From: Rhinopomastus cyanomelas
Taxonomy: Eukaryota > Chordata > Aves > Bucerotiformes > Rhinopomastidae
Assembly: GCA_013400115.1 (NCBI GenBank)
Contig: VXBP01002360.1
Coordinates: forward strand, 311,583 to 375,582
Reading direction: 5' to 3'
Length of the DNA: 64,000 nt
Numbering within the stretch: position 1 is the first letter of the stretch; the number at the start of each line of letters is the position of its first letter. A model generated the notes under the pieces. That model was given only the letters and a program-made list of their open reading frames with translations, was not told the DNA's origin and searched no databases. Shown here piece after piece: positions 11,544-22,400 of this stretch. The translations under genes and the position numbers were made by a program.

Positions 11544-12748
11544 TCGAGTTCTGCTCTACATGTGTTCTGCAACTGTCAAGTTACTCAGCTACCTCACATT
11601 TGTAGTATCTGGAAAGATCAGAACTTGGTCCCATTTTAAGCTCAAGTTTAGTAAGCCTCTAGTTACCCAGAAGAGCTAAATCCACCTCAGAGCTTCCCTA
11701 GGGAAGAGACAGCTTCCACTGTTCTTGCCCACCATGCAACTGGCCAACATCTTCCTCTCCCATCACAGAAAGTAGTTACAACAATCAAAAGATGCTATTT
11801 TAACACTTCTGGTTATTTACTGGACTCCAAATAAAAGCTAGATCACTATCACAAAGTTAATTTGCATGTGTAAGGCCTGAACCTGCTCATGAAAATGTCT
11901 TCACAGCAAACTTTTAACAAGATGTTTTCATGCTTACCTACAGCAAGACATGCTACGCAAATCTTGTATCTAGCAAACCCGTGTCCTCAAGAGTCTTGGT
12001 GATGTCTTTATGGCTTCTTGCAGACCTAATCATCTTCCTGCACACACTCATTACAGAAGTGACTTGTAGCTAGCAATCAAAAACAGTTATGTTAATACTC
12101 AGTTGATGCACAACAAGCTAAACCATACTTCTTTCTTTGGCCAGTGCAGATTGCCTCAGCTGTGAGACTTATAGTGACATTAAAAAACAGCTACTCATTT
12201 TAGGGGGGTAGGATAAACTGTTTAATGCACAAAAATAAATGGTCTTTCCTACTGCCCCATACCATTCCTACCCAGGAACTAAGTTTCCACTGATCATCAT
12301 TCACAAAAGCTCCTGGTGCATGTGCATGTGGCTTCCTCAGAAGACAAAAGCCACGTCTGCCTCACAGCGAGAGGCAGCAGCTGGGCAATCCCGTTAGGTG
12401 ACACAATAGAAATTGGTTCCTTATTCCAGTTTAGTCTTGGTCAGACTTTTGCTCTGTTCTCAGAATGTGCATCTGCTCTTCTGCATGTGCTGGCCTGGTA
12501 ACTGAATAAGGTGTTTTGGTGAAACTTTCTGAGCAGTTTATACCACGTGCACATTAATACCTTGGTACAGAACGCATTTCATACCAAGCTACAAGGATGG
12601 TGTGAAGATATTTGGACAGACATTTATTACACAGTTTGGGATTGTGCTGCACACTGCTCTCCTTTACAGGCTACACACAAAGCTGCACCAAGATACTGAA
12701 CCCACACACAAAGGAATTTTAAGGTAGATACCCCAGTCTGAAAGTGCT

Positions 12749-15700
12749 CTACATCTTCTGTATCATCACCTGAAATTTACCTGCAGAGACAAAGCAAAGT
12801 CAGATCAGAGTGACACCAGTACAGTTATCTTTCCAAATAATTATTGTCTCATAATCCTTTCATTAAAAGAAAGAGTAAAGACCATTACAATCTTACGGTC
12901 CAACTTAAATTGAAATATAAGTTAAGTCCAGCTAAAAACATTCTTTTTTCTCTTTTAAGTTGATCCATGTCCTGCATCACAACAGCTTCATCGGCTAAAT
13001 TTAAAATTTGTACAAAGTCTGTGAAAATCTTTTCATCCCCCTTAAGCAGCTCAGGTAGCACCAATGGATTTCACTTACTAACTGTCCATGTGGTTTTACT
13101 CTCAGTTATGCAGTTTTCTGGATGTGCATCTTTACACACGAGGCTTGTGTGTGTAAATACAACTCCTTTGTTTTGGTTTGCACTTGGTATCATGGATGTT
13201 CATTCTCTGTCAGTGTCTTCTAAAGCACTGAGATACAAGCCATATCCTCCAGTTCACAGAACTCCTGAGACTGGAAAAGATCTCTAAGATCATCCAGCCC
13301 TGCCCATGACCATAACATCAACACAATCAGCCAGACCGGGGCACGAAAGGCCACAGCCAGCCTGTCTTTCAACACCTCCAAGGACAGGGACTGCACCACT
13401 GCTCTGGACAGTCCATTCCAGGCTCTGCTACCCTTTCCCTGAGGAAGCCCTAACACTTAGCATAACCCTCCTCTGGCAGCTTCAGGCACTGCCCTCTTGT
13501 CCTGTTGCTAGTTGCCTGGGAGAACAGCCTGACCCCCACCTGACTACAACCTCCCTTCAGGGAGTTGTAGAGAGTGAGAAGGTCCTCCCTAAGTATGCTC
13601 TTCTCCAGGCTGAACAAGCCCAGTTCCCTCACCCTCTCCTCATCATACTTTCCCTCCAGCCCCTTCCCCAGCGTCACTGCTCCTCTGAACCAACTCAAGC
13701 TCTTTCTTGAAGTGAAAGGCTCAGAACTGCCCCCGGTACTCAACGGGAGGCCTCCCCAGTGCCCAGTACAGGGGGAGAATTACATCCCTAGCTCTGCTGG
13801 CCACACTATCCCTGATACAAGCCAGGATGCCATTGGCATTCCAGGCCACCCAGGCACTCTGCTGGCTCCTGTTCAGCCAGGTGTCAACCAGTCCTGCCAG
13901 GTCCCTCTCTGCCAGGCCACTCTCCTAGTCTGTAGCTGCAGGGGATTATTGTGGCCAAAGGGTAAGACCCTGCTCTTGACCCTGATAAACCTCATCCCAC
14001 CGGCCTCTGCCCATTGACCCAGCCTGTCCATATCTCTCTACAGCATCTTCCTCTCCTCCAGCAGACTGACACTCCCCCCTACTTGGTGTCATCCACAAAT
14101 TCACTAAAGGTAGACTTGATCCTCTCATCCAGGTCATCAGTAAAGACGCTGATGCTGAATAGAACTGGGCCCAGCACTGATCCCTGGGGGACACCAACTG
14201 GATGCAGCACCGTTCACAAACACCCCGTGTGCCCAGTCATCCAGCCAGTCTTTAACCCAGCTGAGGGTGCACCCATCCAAGCCAGCTTTTCCATAAGGAT
14301 GCTGTGGGAGACTGTGTCAAAGGCTTTGCTGAAGTCTAGGTAGATCACAGTAATTCCTATGGCCCAGCAGCTCCAAACTAGCCCCACCCACTGAATAATG
14401 TTTATACAGTTGTGACAACAGTAGTGAAAGTTTCCAGATGAGCTAATAACTGAATACTCCATGCACTACTTACATGCAGGCATTGATGAAACTTCAGCTG
14501 TTACTATACTCTTTATTCCCAAATTCGACAGGCCTCCTCTGATTAGTCCACAGGTAAATGCTAAATACTAAACACAAAGGTGCCCTTTAAGTATCGAGGA
14601 TGAAGCTTGTTGCTAACATACTCAAGAACAAGACTTAACACTTGGATGATATCAAATTCAACAGATCAACTCAAATCAAGCTGGTAGATTATTCAGGATA
14701 AAACTGAAGGTACCTTTGGTGCATGCTCTAAATATTGTTTGCCTGCAGAAATTTGTGTCAAGAGGCGAAATTTGTTGTCTTGAAGGACATAAATACCCTG
14801 TAAAAGAAAGAAAGGGCTTTTTAGTTGAATATGTAATCAACAGTTGATGTCAGGGGATTTGATTTACAGATACAATATTGGAAACTGGAATTTTAGATCA
14901 AGGTATTAAGTGATTTAAGTTTAAACTGTATTTATTTAGTTACATGACATATCAAGCCAAAGACATTATTATGATCTTATAATAACTGGACACAGTTATT
15001 ACTTGATAAACAGCTCCATGAAAAACAAAACCTCTTTCATTTGGCTCAATCCTTGTACAAATTATCTTGTCCTTACTTTGATACAAGAAGGCTACAAGAA
15101 AACTAAGTCATGGAAATGGGAAAATACATAATGGTTTTTTACTCTAATAAAATGGCTCCTTAAGTTATTTTGACCTTTTTTTAACCTGCTTATGTTCAGC
15201 TGCTGAAAACGGTACATATTCTTCAAAATCAATTAAAAATATAAACTTTGAGGCAGCCAAATCTATTTAACATCTATTTAAATAGATGTTAAGACAGCAG
15301 TATAATTTCTCACTGGTTTTATAAAAATATATATTGGTAGGTACATAAAAAGGTTCCTCTTAATCAATGACACCCACTACTGCCCTGTCAGTGCTTAACA
15401 GCTGCGATAGCACCAATGAGTCTTTTCAAACAGGCTGCCAATAAAGCCATCAGAAGCAATTATTGCCTTGCAAGCTGACGTGAATGTTAATGCCTGCTTT
15501 TTAAACAGCACAAAGAACATTTGGGGTTTCTTATCAGGTTATTAATTCTAGACCGAGAAAAATCAAAATATCAGTGATTCAAAGCCATTACTGAGTCACT
15601 AAGTTAAGTATTATTCTACAACAGGCGTACCTGATGATTAGTCCTTAGGTTATCTATTTGTTTTTTGAATACAGTTGTCCAAAAATCCTTGCAAATGAAC

Positions 15701-17521
15701 TTCATAATATCTAATTCATCCTTGAACCTGGCAGTATCTTTTGTAAACCTAAGAAAGAAGTGCAAAATATGTCAATAGCAGAGGAACACAATAACAGAGG
15801 TATCTTAAAAATAAAATAAGATCCAATATCTTCATTTCAGAGCAAAACACAGCATTGTCCTAATACCTGCACTATGGCAACCAAAGTTAATTATAAGTTA
15901 TCAAAAGCTGTTAAAGTATATGAAGATGCAAATCACATCAGTGTTGTATTAAATTTAAACATCTAAACAATAAACCATGTCCTGGGCTGCATCAAAAGAA
16001 GCAGTGACAGTCAGACAAGGCAGATGATTCTTCTCCTCTACTCTGCACTTGTGAGACCCCACCTTGAGTGCTGGAGTCCCCAACATCAGAGAGACACAGC
16101 TCCTGGAAGAGGTCCACAGGAGAGCCTGGAGAAGAGGAGCCTCCCAAGTGACCTAGCACCTTTGCAGTGGGGCTACAAGAAAGCTGGGGGAGGGCTTTTT
16201 ACATGAGTGGTAGCCAGAGGACAAGGGGGAAGGGTTCCAGACTTGAAGAAGGGAGACTGAAGTTGGACATGAGGAACAAATTCTTTGCTGTGAGGGTGCT
16301 GAGATGCTGGAACAGGTTGCCCAAGGAACTTGTGGCTGTCCCGTCTCTAGAAGTGTTGGAGGCCAGGCTGGCTGGGGCCCTGAGCAACCTGCTCTAGTGA
16401 AGGTGCCCCTGCCTGTGCGGGGAGGTCAGAACTAGATGATCTTTAAGGTCCCTTCCCACCCTGGCCATTCTGTGATTCCATGATTCTACAAATAGAAGAT
16501 AAACAAAAAGCTCACAGCTACACAACTGCTTGGAAGGAGCCGTCCAAATACTCAAAAAGCACTAACACATAAGAACAAACATGCAAAACTCATTACTAAT
16601 AGCAACCCTTAACCACTCTCTCCTGCTTATTTCAGAATTCTCTCCCCTTATTCTGTTTGAAGGTCTTTATCTGGCACTAAAGCCCCACTTTGTTAATCAA
16701 AAGCCTGACTTCAGAAATTCAAGAGTCTTCACAGGCCCCCAGAACAAGGGTTGTAAAGATAAAGCTGCTGCAAGTCATGGAACATCCCCAAAGAGCCTGG
16801 GGAAACAAGAAGGCAATGCAGTTGATTGCAAAGTTCCAAAGACTAGAAATGCTTTAAGAAAAATGAGAATCAGGAGTACCCAACCATTAAACTATGTTTA
16901 CAAAAGAAATTACAAATAAAATCAGAGTGTTGCAGATTGGAAACGTCCTCTACATCATCTAGTCCAACCACTCTGCAAGAGCAGGGTCACCAGCAGATCC
17001 CACAGGAATGCATCCAGATGAGTTCTGAATGTCTTCTGAGCAGGAGGCTCCACAACCTCTCTGGGCAGCCAGGGCTCTGTTACACCCTCACCCTGAAAGT
17101 TTTTCCTTATATTTACGCAGAGCCTCTTGTATTCCAGTTTGCACCCCTTGCCCTGTCATGGACGCGCCAAAAGCAGGAAATACGCAGAAGGTCCACACCA
17201 AGCAGAATAAAAAAGGATTTAGAATGCTTAAAGCAGCCATACAGCCTGACTCCCACAACCCCCCAGGTGGAGCAAAGGTTGAGCTGGGGACTCACCTCTC
17301 GATCAGCCCCTGCCCCACTCGGAAGCCCATACTCTCCAGCTTGGTGGTGCAGCGCCCGTTCTCCTGCAAGACACAAGGCGCTACCGCTATACCCCAGCCG
17401 CTGCCGTGCGGCCCCCGCAGCGGCCCCCGGCGACACTCACCCCTTCGCCCTGCTCCGCGGCGCGGTACAGTCCCGCTACCATCTCGTTATGGAGTAGTAG
17501 GAACAGTGCCTCGTCCGCCAT
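12749..17521 (-). CDS. TRAPPC6B: Trafficking protein particle complex subunit 6B, six coding exons
   Basis: TRAPPC6B is a Bet3-fold core subunit of the TRAPP complexes, which tether COPII-derived vesicles and act as Rab guanine-nucleotide exchange factors. Coding exons in transcript order on the minus strand: 17521-17441, 17363-17296, 15748-15631, 14797-14714, 14567-14474, 12780-12749. Together they give exactly 158 residues, the human length. Clear family stretches are MADEALFLLLHNEMV, MGFRVGQGLIERFTKDTARF, DELDIMKFICKDFWTTVFKK, GIYVLQDNKFRLLTQ and YLAFTCGLIRGGLSNLGIKS, ending CKFQVMIQKM. All introns are GT-AG. Exon 1 occurs a second time at 18490-18570 through an assembly error. Divergent from PNN across a shared CpG promoter and convergent with GEMIN2. 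Confidence 0.97.
12781..13253. other. TRAPPC6B intron 5, 3' part
   Basis: Unique-looking intronic sequence before the large CR1 copy. No additional coding or RNA signal seen. Confidence 0.5.
13254..14360 (-). mobile_element. Long CR1 fragment with RT code, TRAPPC6B intron 5
   Basis: The longest CR1 piece in the window, about 1.1 kb, in the same direction as TRAPPC6B. Read on the minus strand it contains the RT stretch VIYLDFSKAFDTVSHSIL, then the pol C-terminus and the 3' UTR. The frame is broken by stops and shifts, so it is inactive. Confidence 0.92.
14798..15630. other. TRAPPC6B intron 3 with a 26-bp perfect palindrome
   Basis: AT-rich intron without recognised mobile elements. At 15267-15292 there is a perfect palindrome (TTAACATCTATTT followed at once by its reverse complement), which could form a hairpin in RNA. 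Confidence 0.6.
16018..16488 (+). mobile_element. CR1 fragment with pol C-terminus, TRAPPC6B intron 2
   Basis: It encodes the typical end of the CR1 pol frame (LYSALVRPHLECW, then RNKFFAVRVLRCWNRLPKEL) and ends in ATTCTGTGATTCCATGATTCT. It opposes TRAPPC6B. Confidence 0.93.
16920..17160 (-). mobile_element. CR1 3' fragment close to TRAPPC6B exon 2
   Basis: Reversed 3' block with GTTGCAGATTGGAAACGTCC and CCACAACCTCTCTGGGCAGC. It is diverged and ends about 135 bp from exon 2. Confidence 0.85.
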
Positions 17522-18073
17522 GGCCCCTCCGCCCCTTCCGGGTGGCGATCCCGATAGAGATGGAACCGCTTCTACCCGCGGAAAGGCCGCCCGGGACGGG
17601 CTGGCACCGGCTGAGGCCTCCCCTGACGCGGGAAAAGGCCTTTAGCGCTATCGCTGCCCCGGTGGGGCTGGGAACGGGGCCTAGGCCGGGAAGCAGGGCT
17701 AAGGGTGAAGAGGGATGAGGGGTAACAGGCCAGGGAGGGCCAGGGCTGAGGGGAGACAGCGCAGATGTATTTCTTCCCTGTGGGGGTGCCCCCACCCCTT
17801 ATTGCGCAAACAGGGGTGTCCGGGGAGCGTTTATTCCCCTCAGACCGCTACCAGTTCACCGAGCTGGCCACAGCTCCCCACAAAAGCAGCCGCTAATGCG
17901 GTGCTACAGCCTTTTAACAGAGACAGCTCGACGCCGCTCCGGAGGCAGCCGCCAACTCTCAATAACACCCCTGCCGATTGGCTGCCCGGGCGCGGCGGCC
18001 TCTGTAGCGCAATGGTGATTGGCTGCCGCGCAGGCCGCTTGCGTGGGAATGGGGAAGTGAGGCGAGGCCCAGG
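17426..18073. repeat. First copy of duplicated TRAPPC6B exon 1/promoter segment
   Basis: This contig end is nearly identical to 18475-19132. Differences are a few substitutions and a 12-bp repeat unit (CCTCCCCTGACG) present only in the other copy. The copy stops at the N at 18074, so it is an unmerged overlap or alternate haplotype, not a second gene. Confidence 0.9.
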
Positions 18074-18074
18074 N
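18074..18074. other. Single-N contig join
   Basis: The N separates the first promoter copy from the displaced PNN intron 1/exon 2 contig. Two similar joins lie at 18474 and 19626. Confidence 0.95.
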
Positions 18075-18473
18075 GTCCCGTCCTGCAGGGCTTTGAAGGA
18101 GGAGAGTGAGAAGATGCGTGGCCGCGGGCGCCTGGGGCTGCAGCGGCCCAGGGTTTGTGGGGAAAGTGGGACGGGGGGCGGGTCCCACTAACTAAGGGTC
18201 CCCTCTGTTCCGCAGGCCCCCTCAAAACAGACTTTTAGCCCTCGCAGGCCCTGGTGGAGGTAGAGGCCGTGGGAGCTTATTGCTGAGGTAAGAAGCTGCG
18301 GGAACTGCAAGCGAAGAATCTTCCACTCTTCGAGCTGTCTGCTGTCTTTGCACTGAGGGGCGGGGGGGGGGTGTTTCTCATCTTAGCCCCCTGCTCCTTG
18401 TAGTGCTGCTCCATTAGACACCAAAGTCGCCTGGTATTTGGAGTTTTGTGCCACAGCCTGCTATTCAAAGCAG
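18075..18473 (+). other. PNN: Displaced contig carrying PNN exon 2
   Basis: This 399-bp piece holds PNN exon 2 at 18216-18287 (72 bp, acceptor TTCCGCAG, donor GTAAGA). The exon encodes PQNRLLALAGPGGGRGRG then SLLLR and is phased to join exon 1 (ends AG) to exon 3 (starts G). Its last 175 bp (18299-18473) repeat 19627-19801. The piece therefore belongs between 19625 and 19627 in PNN intron 1. As assembled, exon 2 lies upstream of exon 1 and would be lost from an automatic gene model. Confidence 0.93.
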
Positions 18474-18489
18474 NCCCGGCGACACTCAC

Positions 18490-18570
18490 CCCTTCGCCCT
18501 GCTCCGCGGCGCGGTACAGTCCCGCTACCATCTCGTTATGGAGTAGTAGGAACAGTGCCTCGTCCGCCAT
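18490..18570 (-). CDS. TRAPPC6B: Second copy of TRAPPC6B exon 1 (assembly duplicate)
   Basis: It encodes the same 27 residues as 17521-17441 (MADEALFLLLHNEMVAGLYR, then AAEQGEG) with the same GTGAGT donor. No second set of downstream exons follows, and the copy starts right at an N. This copy is joined without a gap to PNN exon 1, so it is the one in true promoter context. Confidence 0.85.
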
Positions 18571-19474
18571 GGCCCCTCCGCCCCTTCCGGGTGGCGATCC
18601 CGATAGAGATGGAACCGCTTCTACCCGCGGAAAGGCCGCCCGGGACGGGCTGGCACCGGCTGAGGCCTCCCCTGACGCCTCCCCTGACGCGGGAAAAGGC
18701 CTTTAGCGCTATCGCTGCCCCGGTGGGGCTGGGAACGGGGCCTAGGCCGGGAAGCAGGGCTAAGGGTGAAGAGGGATGAGGGGTAACAGGCCAGGGAGGG
18801 CCAGGGCCGAGGGGAGACAGGGCAGATGTATTTCTTCCCTGTGGGGGTGTCCCCACCCCTTACTGCGCAAACAGGGGTGTCCGGGGAGCGTTTATTCCCC
18901 TCAGACCGCTACCAGTTCACCGAGCTGGCCACAGCTCCCCACAAGAGCAGCCGCTAATGCGGTGCTACAGCCTTTTAACAGAGACAGCTCGACGCCGCTC
19001 CGGAGGCAGCCGCCAACTCTCAATAACACCCCTGCCGATTGGCTGCCCGGGCGCGGCGGCCTCTGTAGCGCAATGGTGATTGGCTGCCGCGCAGGCCGCT
19101 TGCGTGGGAATGGGGAAGTGAGGCGAGGCCCAGGAGGGTGGGGCTAAGCGTCCTCGAAGCGGCTTTGCAATTGGTCTATGAGGAAGCGATGCGTAAGCTC
19201 AGATTCGCTCTGAGAGATATCACTCCAGCCAGAACATTGGGACCATTGGCCGGCGGAGATGCCAGTCTGCCTGCGAGCTCCGTGATTGTTTGGCGCCTTC
19301 CGAGAGACTGTCCCACGGGGCTCGCCCCTTACCAGTGTCGCGCCCGCTGACTGGCTATCAGAGCGCGCCGCTAAGTGTCCATTGGCTGCGCTCTGCCTCT
19401 CCCTCCCGCCTCTCTCTCCGTTACCCAGCGGTGCCTCGCGGCCGGGCCCTGGTAGGCCGCACACGGTGGGCACG
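18571..19474. promoter_or_regulatory. Bidirectional TRAPPC6B/PNN CpG promoter with CCAAT-box cluster
   Basis: The two start codons are 904 bp apart, in divergent orientation, in a CpG-rich block. Six ATTGG (inverted CCAAT, NF-Y type) pentamers lie at 19038, 19079, 19170, 19236, 19245 and 19381. An ETS-type CTTCCGG lies next to the TRAPPC6B start. There is no TATA box. This looks like a housekeeping bidirectional promoter. Confidence 0.75.
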
Positions 19475-22400
19475 ATGGCGGTAGCAGTGCGAGCGCTGCA
19501 GGAGCAGCTGGAAAAGGCCAAGGAGAGCCTGCGCCACGTGGACGAGAACATCCGCAAGCTCACGGGACGGGACCCCAACGACGTGAGGTGAGGCTGCGGG
19601 AAAGGAGGGAACCGGGGGAAGGGGANTGGGAACTGCAAGCGAAGAATCTTCCACTCTTCGACCTGTCTGCTGTCTTTGCACTGAGGGGCGGGGGGGTGGT
19701 GTTTCTCATCTTAGCCCCCTGCTCCTTGTAGTGCTGCTCCATTAGACACCAAAGTCGCCTGGTATTTGGAGTTTTGTGCCACAGCCTGCTATTCAAAGCA
19801 GTTTGTCATTCATTCTGAGCTGTTACAGGTTTAAAATGCTGGTTTTTCCCCTGATCATTTCAGCCCTTAACCTAAAAAGTAAGGGGGGACCTCACAGTTA
19901 GGGAGGTGTTACAGGGTGTCTGGGACATTTTGGCTTTGAAATCATCCAAATTCAATAGCTTCTTTTCCAGGAAGAATAGAAAAAGTTGAAGTCGATAAGG
20001 ATTTTAAATCACATCGATAAAATCACTCGGGTGCCATTGTAGGTTCTTCTCTTTTTATTCTCTCTCCCTTACCTCAAGTAGAGTACAAAGGCCAATTTTT
20101 GCTCCACAGCTGTTTACCTGGGGTATGTAGTGGTGGGGTTGTTAGTTGAATTTCACTATTGAGCTGCTGATTAAGACTTCACACAGCTTGAAAATTATTG
20201 TATGTATGAACACTTGAACTTAATGAGGCTCCTTTTTTTGAGTGTGCAGAAATTCAAGTGTCCAACGTTAGTTGAGACACTTTATTGCAGCGGTAAATGA
20301 TGAGAGACCTGGTGATCTTGAAGGTCTTTTTCAACCTTAATGATTCATAGAATCACTCTGGTAGGAAAAGATCCTCGAGATCATAAAGTCCAACCATCAG
20401 TCTGGCTCTGCAAAGTTCACCCTTAAACCAGATCCCTCAACACCACAACTAAATAATCCTTAAGAACCTCTAGGAATGGTGACTCAACCCCCTCCCTGGG
20501 CACTCTTGCTGTGAAAAAAATGTTTCCTAATGTCAGGTCTAACCCTCCCCTGTTGTGGTTTGAACCCATTCCCTCTTGTTCTAGCACTAATTGCTCATGA
20601 GAAGAGACCTGCACCAACCTCTCCACAATGTACTTTCAGGTACCTGTAGAGAGCAATGTGGTCTCGCCTCAGCCTCCTCTTGTTCGAACTAGAGAGCCCC
20701 AGCTTTTTTAATTTCTTTGCACAAGGTTTATTCCCCAGGCCCTTCACCAGCTTTGTTGCCCTTCACTGCACTCGCTCTAGTACTTCAATACCTCTCTTGT
20801 ATTGAGGTGCCCAAAACTGGACCCAGTACTCAGGATACGGCCTCACCAGTCTATGAAAATATGGTTTTACAGTTTGGCTGTGTAGGCCTAAGGTGGTGGA
20901 CCTGAGTTTAACCTAAAATATTCTGACATCCCAAGTGTTTTCTTTTCAGGCGTGGATTCTCTGATAGTGGAGGAGGACCCCCAGCCAAACAGAGGGATCT
21001 CGAAGGGGCAAGCAGTAGGTGGGTGCAGAGAGCTTGCTTCTTTGGGAGTGAGAATTCACAACAGTAGATTTAAAATGCTTTGATTCAATAGCTGTTAATA
21101 GCTGATGACTTTCAGTGTCTTCTGCAGAGATTCAGTATTCAAGACTTGTTGGAAATGGTTTATGTTAGTTGACTGATGAAATCTTTTCAAATCTTACAGG
21201 AATTTAAAGATGATAGCAGTAAGGTAAAGATAGAGTAATACAAAGGTTCCTGGAGGTTTCCATTTGAGTTGGTGCACAGTCCATTCTTTTCTGCCTGCAG
21301 CCGACACAGGTGACAACTGAGATCAATGTTCAATACACTGAAGGAGCACAGTGTGACAGAAGCCAGTGATTTTGAGTTTTAATACCTGGGTGCAGACCTG
21401 TCAGATGTGACTGATGACTCTGAGCTTTCATTTTGTGAGGACTTAACGGGCAGTGGGAGTTCTGCTAAAGCAAGGCTTGCTTTTTCATTTCTGACTTAAT
21501 GCAAAATGAATCCTGTGGAAAAGCTGAAAGCAAAAGCTGTAAACAGCACAGTGCCTAGTTGTTCTTTGTTAAAGCCTCAGTTTTTCCACATTTTCAGCTT
21601 CTAAGTGCTCTGCCCTTCCTCAGCTGTTTTCTAGGTATTTGGCTAAGAAATGGCTTTTCCCATGCAAAAAATCAGTCTTATATCACAGAATTATTGAGGC
21701 TGGAAAAGACCTTTAAGATCATCCAGCCCAGCCCATGACCACAATCAGCTAGAGCAGGGCACTAAGGGCCACAGCCAGGCTGTCCTGCAACACCTCCAGG
21801 GCTGGGGACTCCACCACTGCCCTGGGCAGTCCAGTCCAGTGTCTGATCACCCTTTCTTGAGGCAATTCAGTCTCTCACGATCCCCTTAAATCAGTAGCCA
21901 TTTTAGAGATAATGGGAAAAGTGCAGCTGTTAAAACCAAGCAATAAGTGTTTGAAATTGAAGATCTTAAAAGGTCTTTCCCAACCTAAACACTAATTACA
22001 TGATTCTAAATTCCCAAGGTGTTTTGAAAAGTCCAAAAATATTTTGGACTCCTCTTTACTGTGCAACTTGCATTAAGCATCACTGGCTTTTACCAACAGT
22101 TAATTTTATCTGTGAAACGCTCCTTCCTGGAACAATGGTGAGATCTTCACTAGGTTCTTCTGGCCACAAATACTGACTTAGGTTTTTCTTGTGTTAGGGA
22201 GATAAAATTCACAGTCTCCAGTGACCACTAACGTTTTCCTTTCTCAGGCTGGGTGGAGAACGTCGGACAAGAAGAGAATCACGCCAAGAAAGCGACGCAG
22301 AGGATGACGATATTAAAAAGGTAACACACGTGATGAATGGGACTGGGCCAGGAGAAGACTCCCTGAGCTGGAACGTGAACAAAGCTGGTTTTGTTTGTCT

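Larger units (their letters stand above)
10576..12748 (-). other. TRAPPC6B: Probable TRAPPC6B 3' UTR region with candidate polyA signals
   Basis: On the minus strand the first AATAAA after the TRAPPC6B stop is at 12623-12628. A cluster of three lies at 10746-10751, 10821-10826 and 10834-10839. Use of the distal cluster would bring the two convergent transcripts within about 200 bp of each other. Apart from two CR1 tails, 11544-12622 holds nothing else that I recognise. Confidence 0.5.

Noticed and set aside
16024..16397. Open frames resembling a conserved protein (LYSALVRPHLECW, RNKFFAVRVLRCWNRLP)
   Set aside because: This is the C-terminus of the CR1 pol frame, seen in many copies through the window, and not a host gene.
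17029..17718. 229-codon plus-strand open frame
   Set aside because: It overlaps TRAPPC6B exons 1 and 2 on the opposite strand and owes its length to CpG-island composition.
18490..18570. A second TRAPPC6B-like gene
   Set aside because: Only exon 1 and the promoter are repeated, the copy begins exactly at an N, and no later exons follow. An unmerged contig overlap explains it.
18277..18570. Minus-strand open frame starting with the TRAPPC6B N-terminus and running on across an N
   Set aside because: It crosses the single-N join at 18474 into the unrelated PNN intron contig, so the fused protein does not exist.
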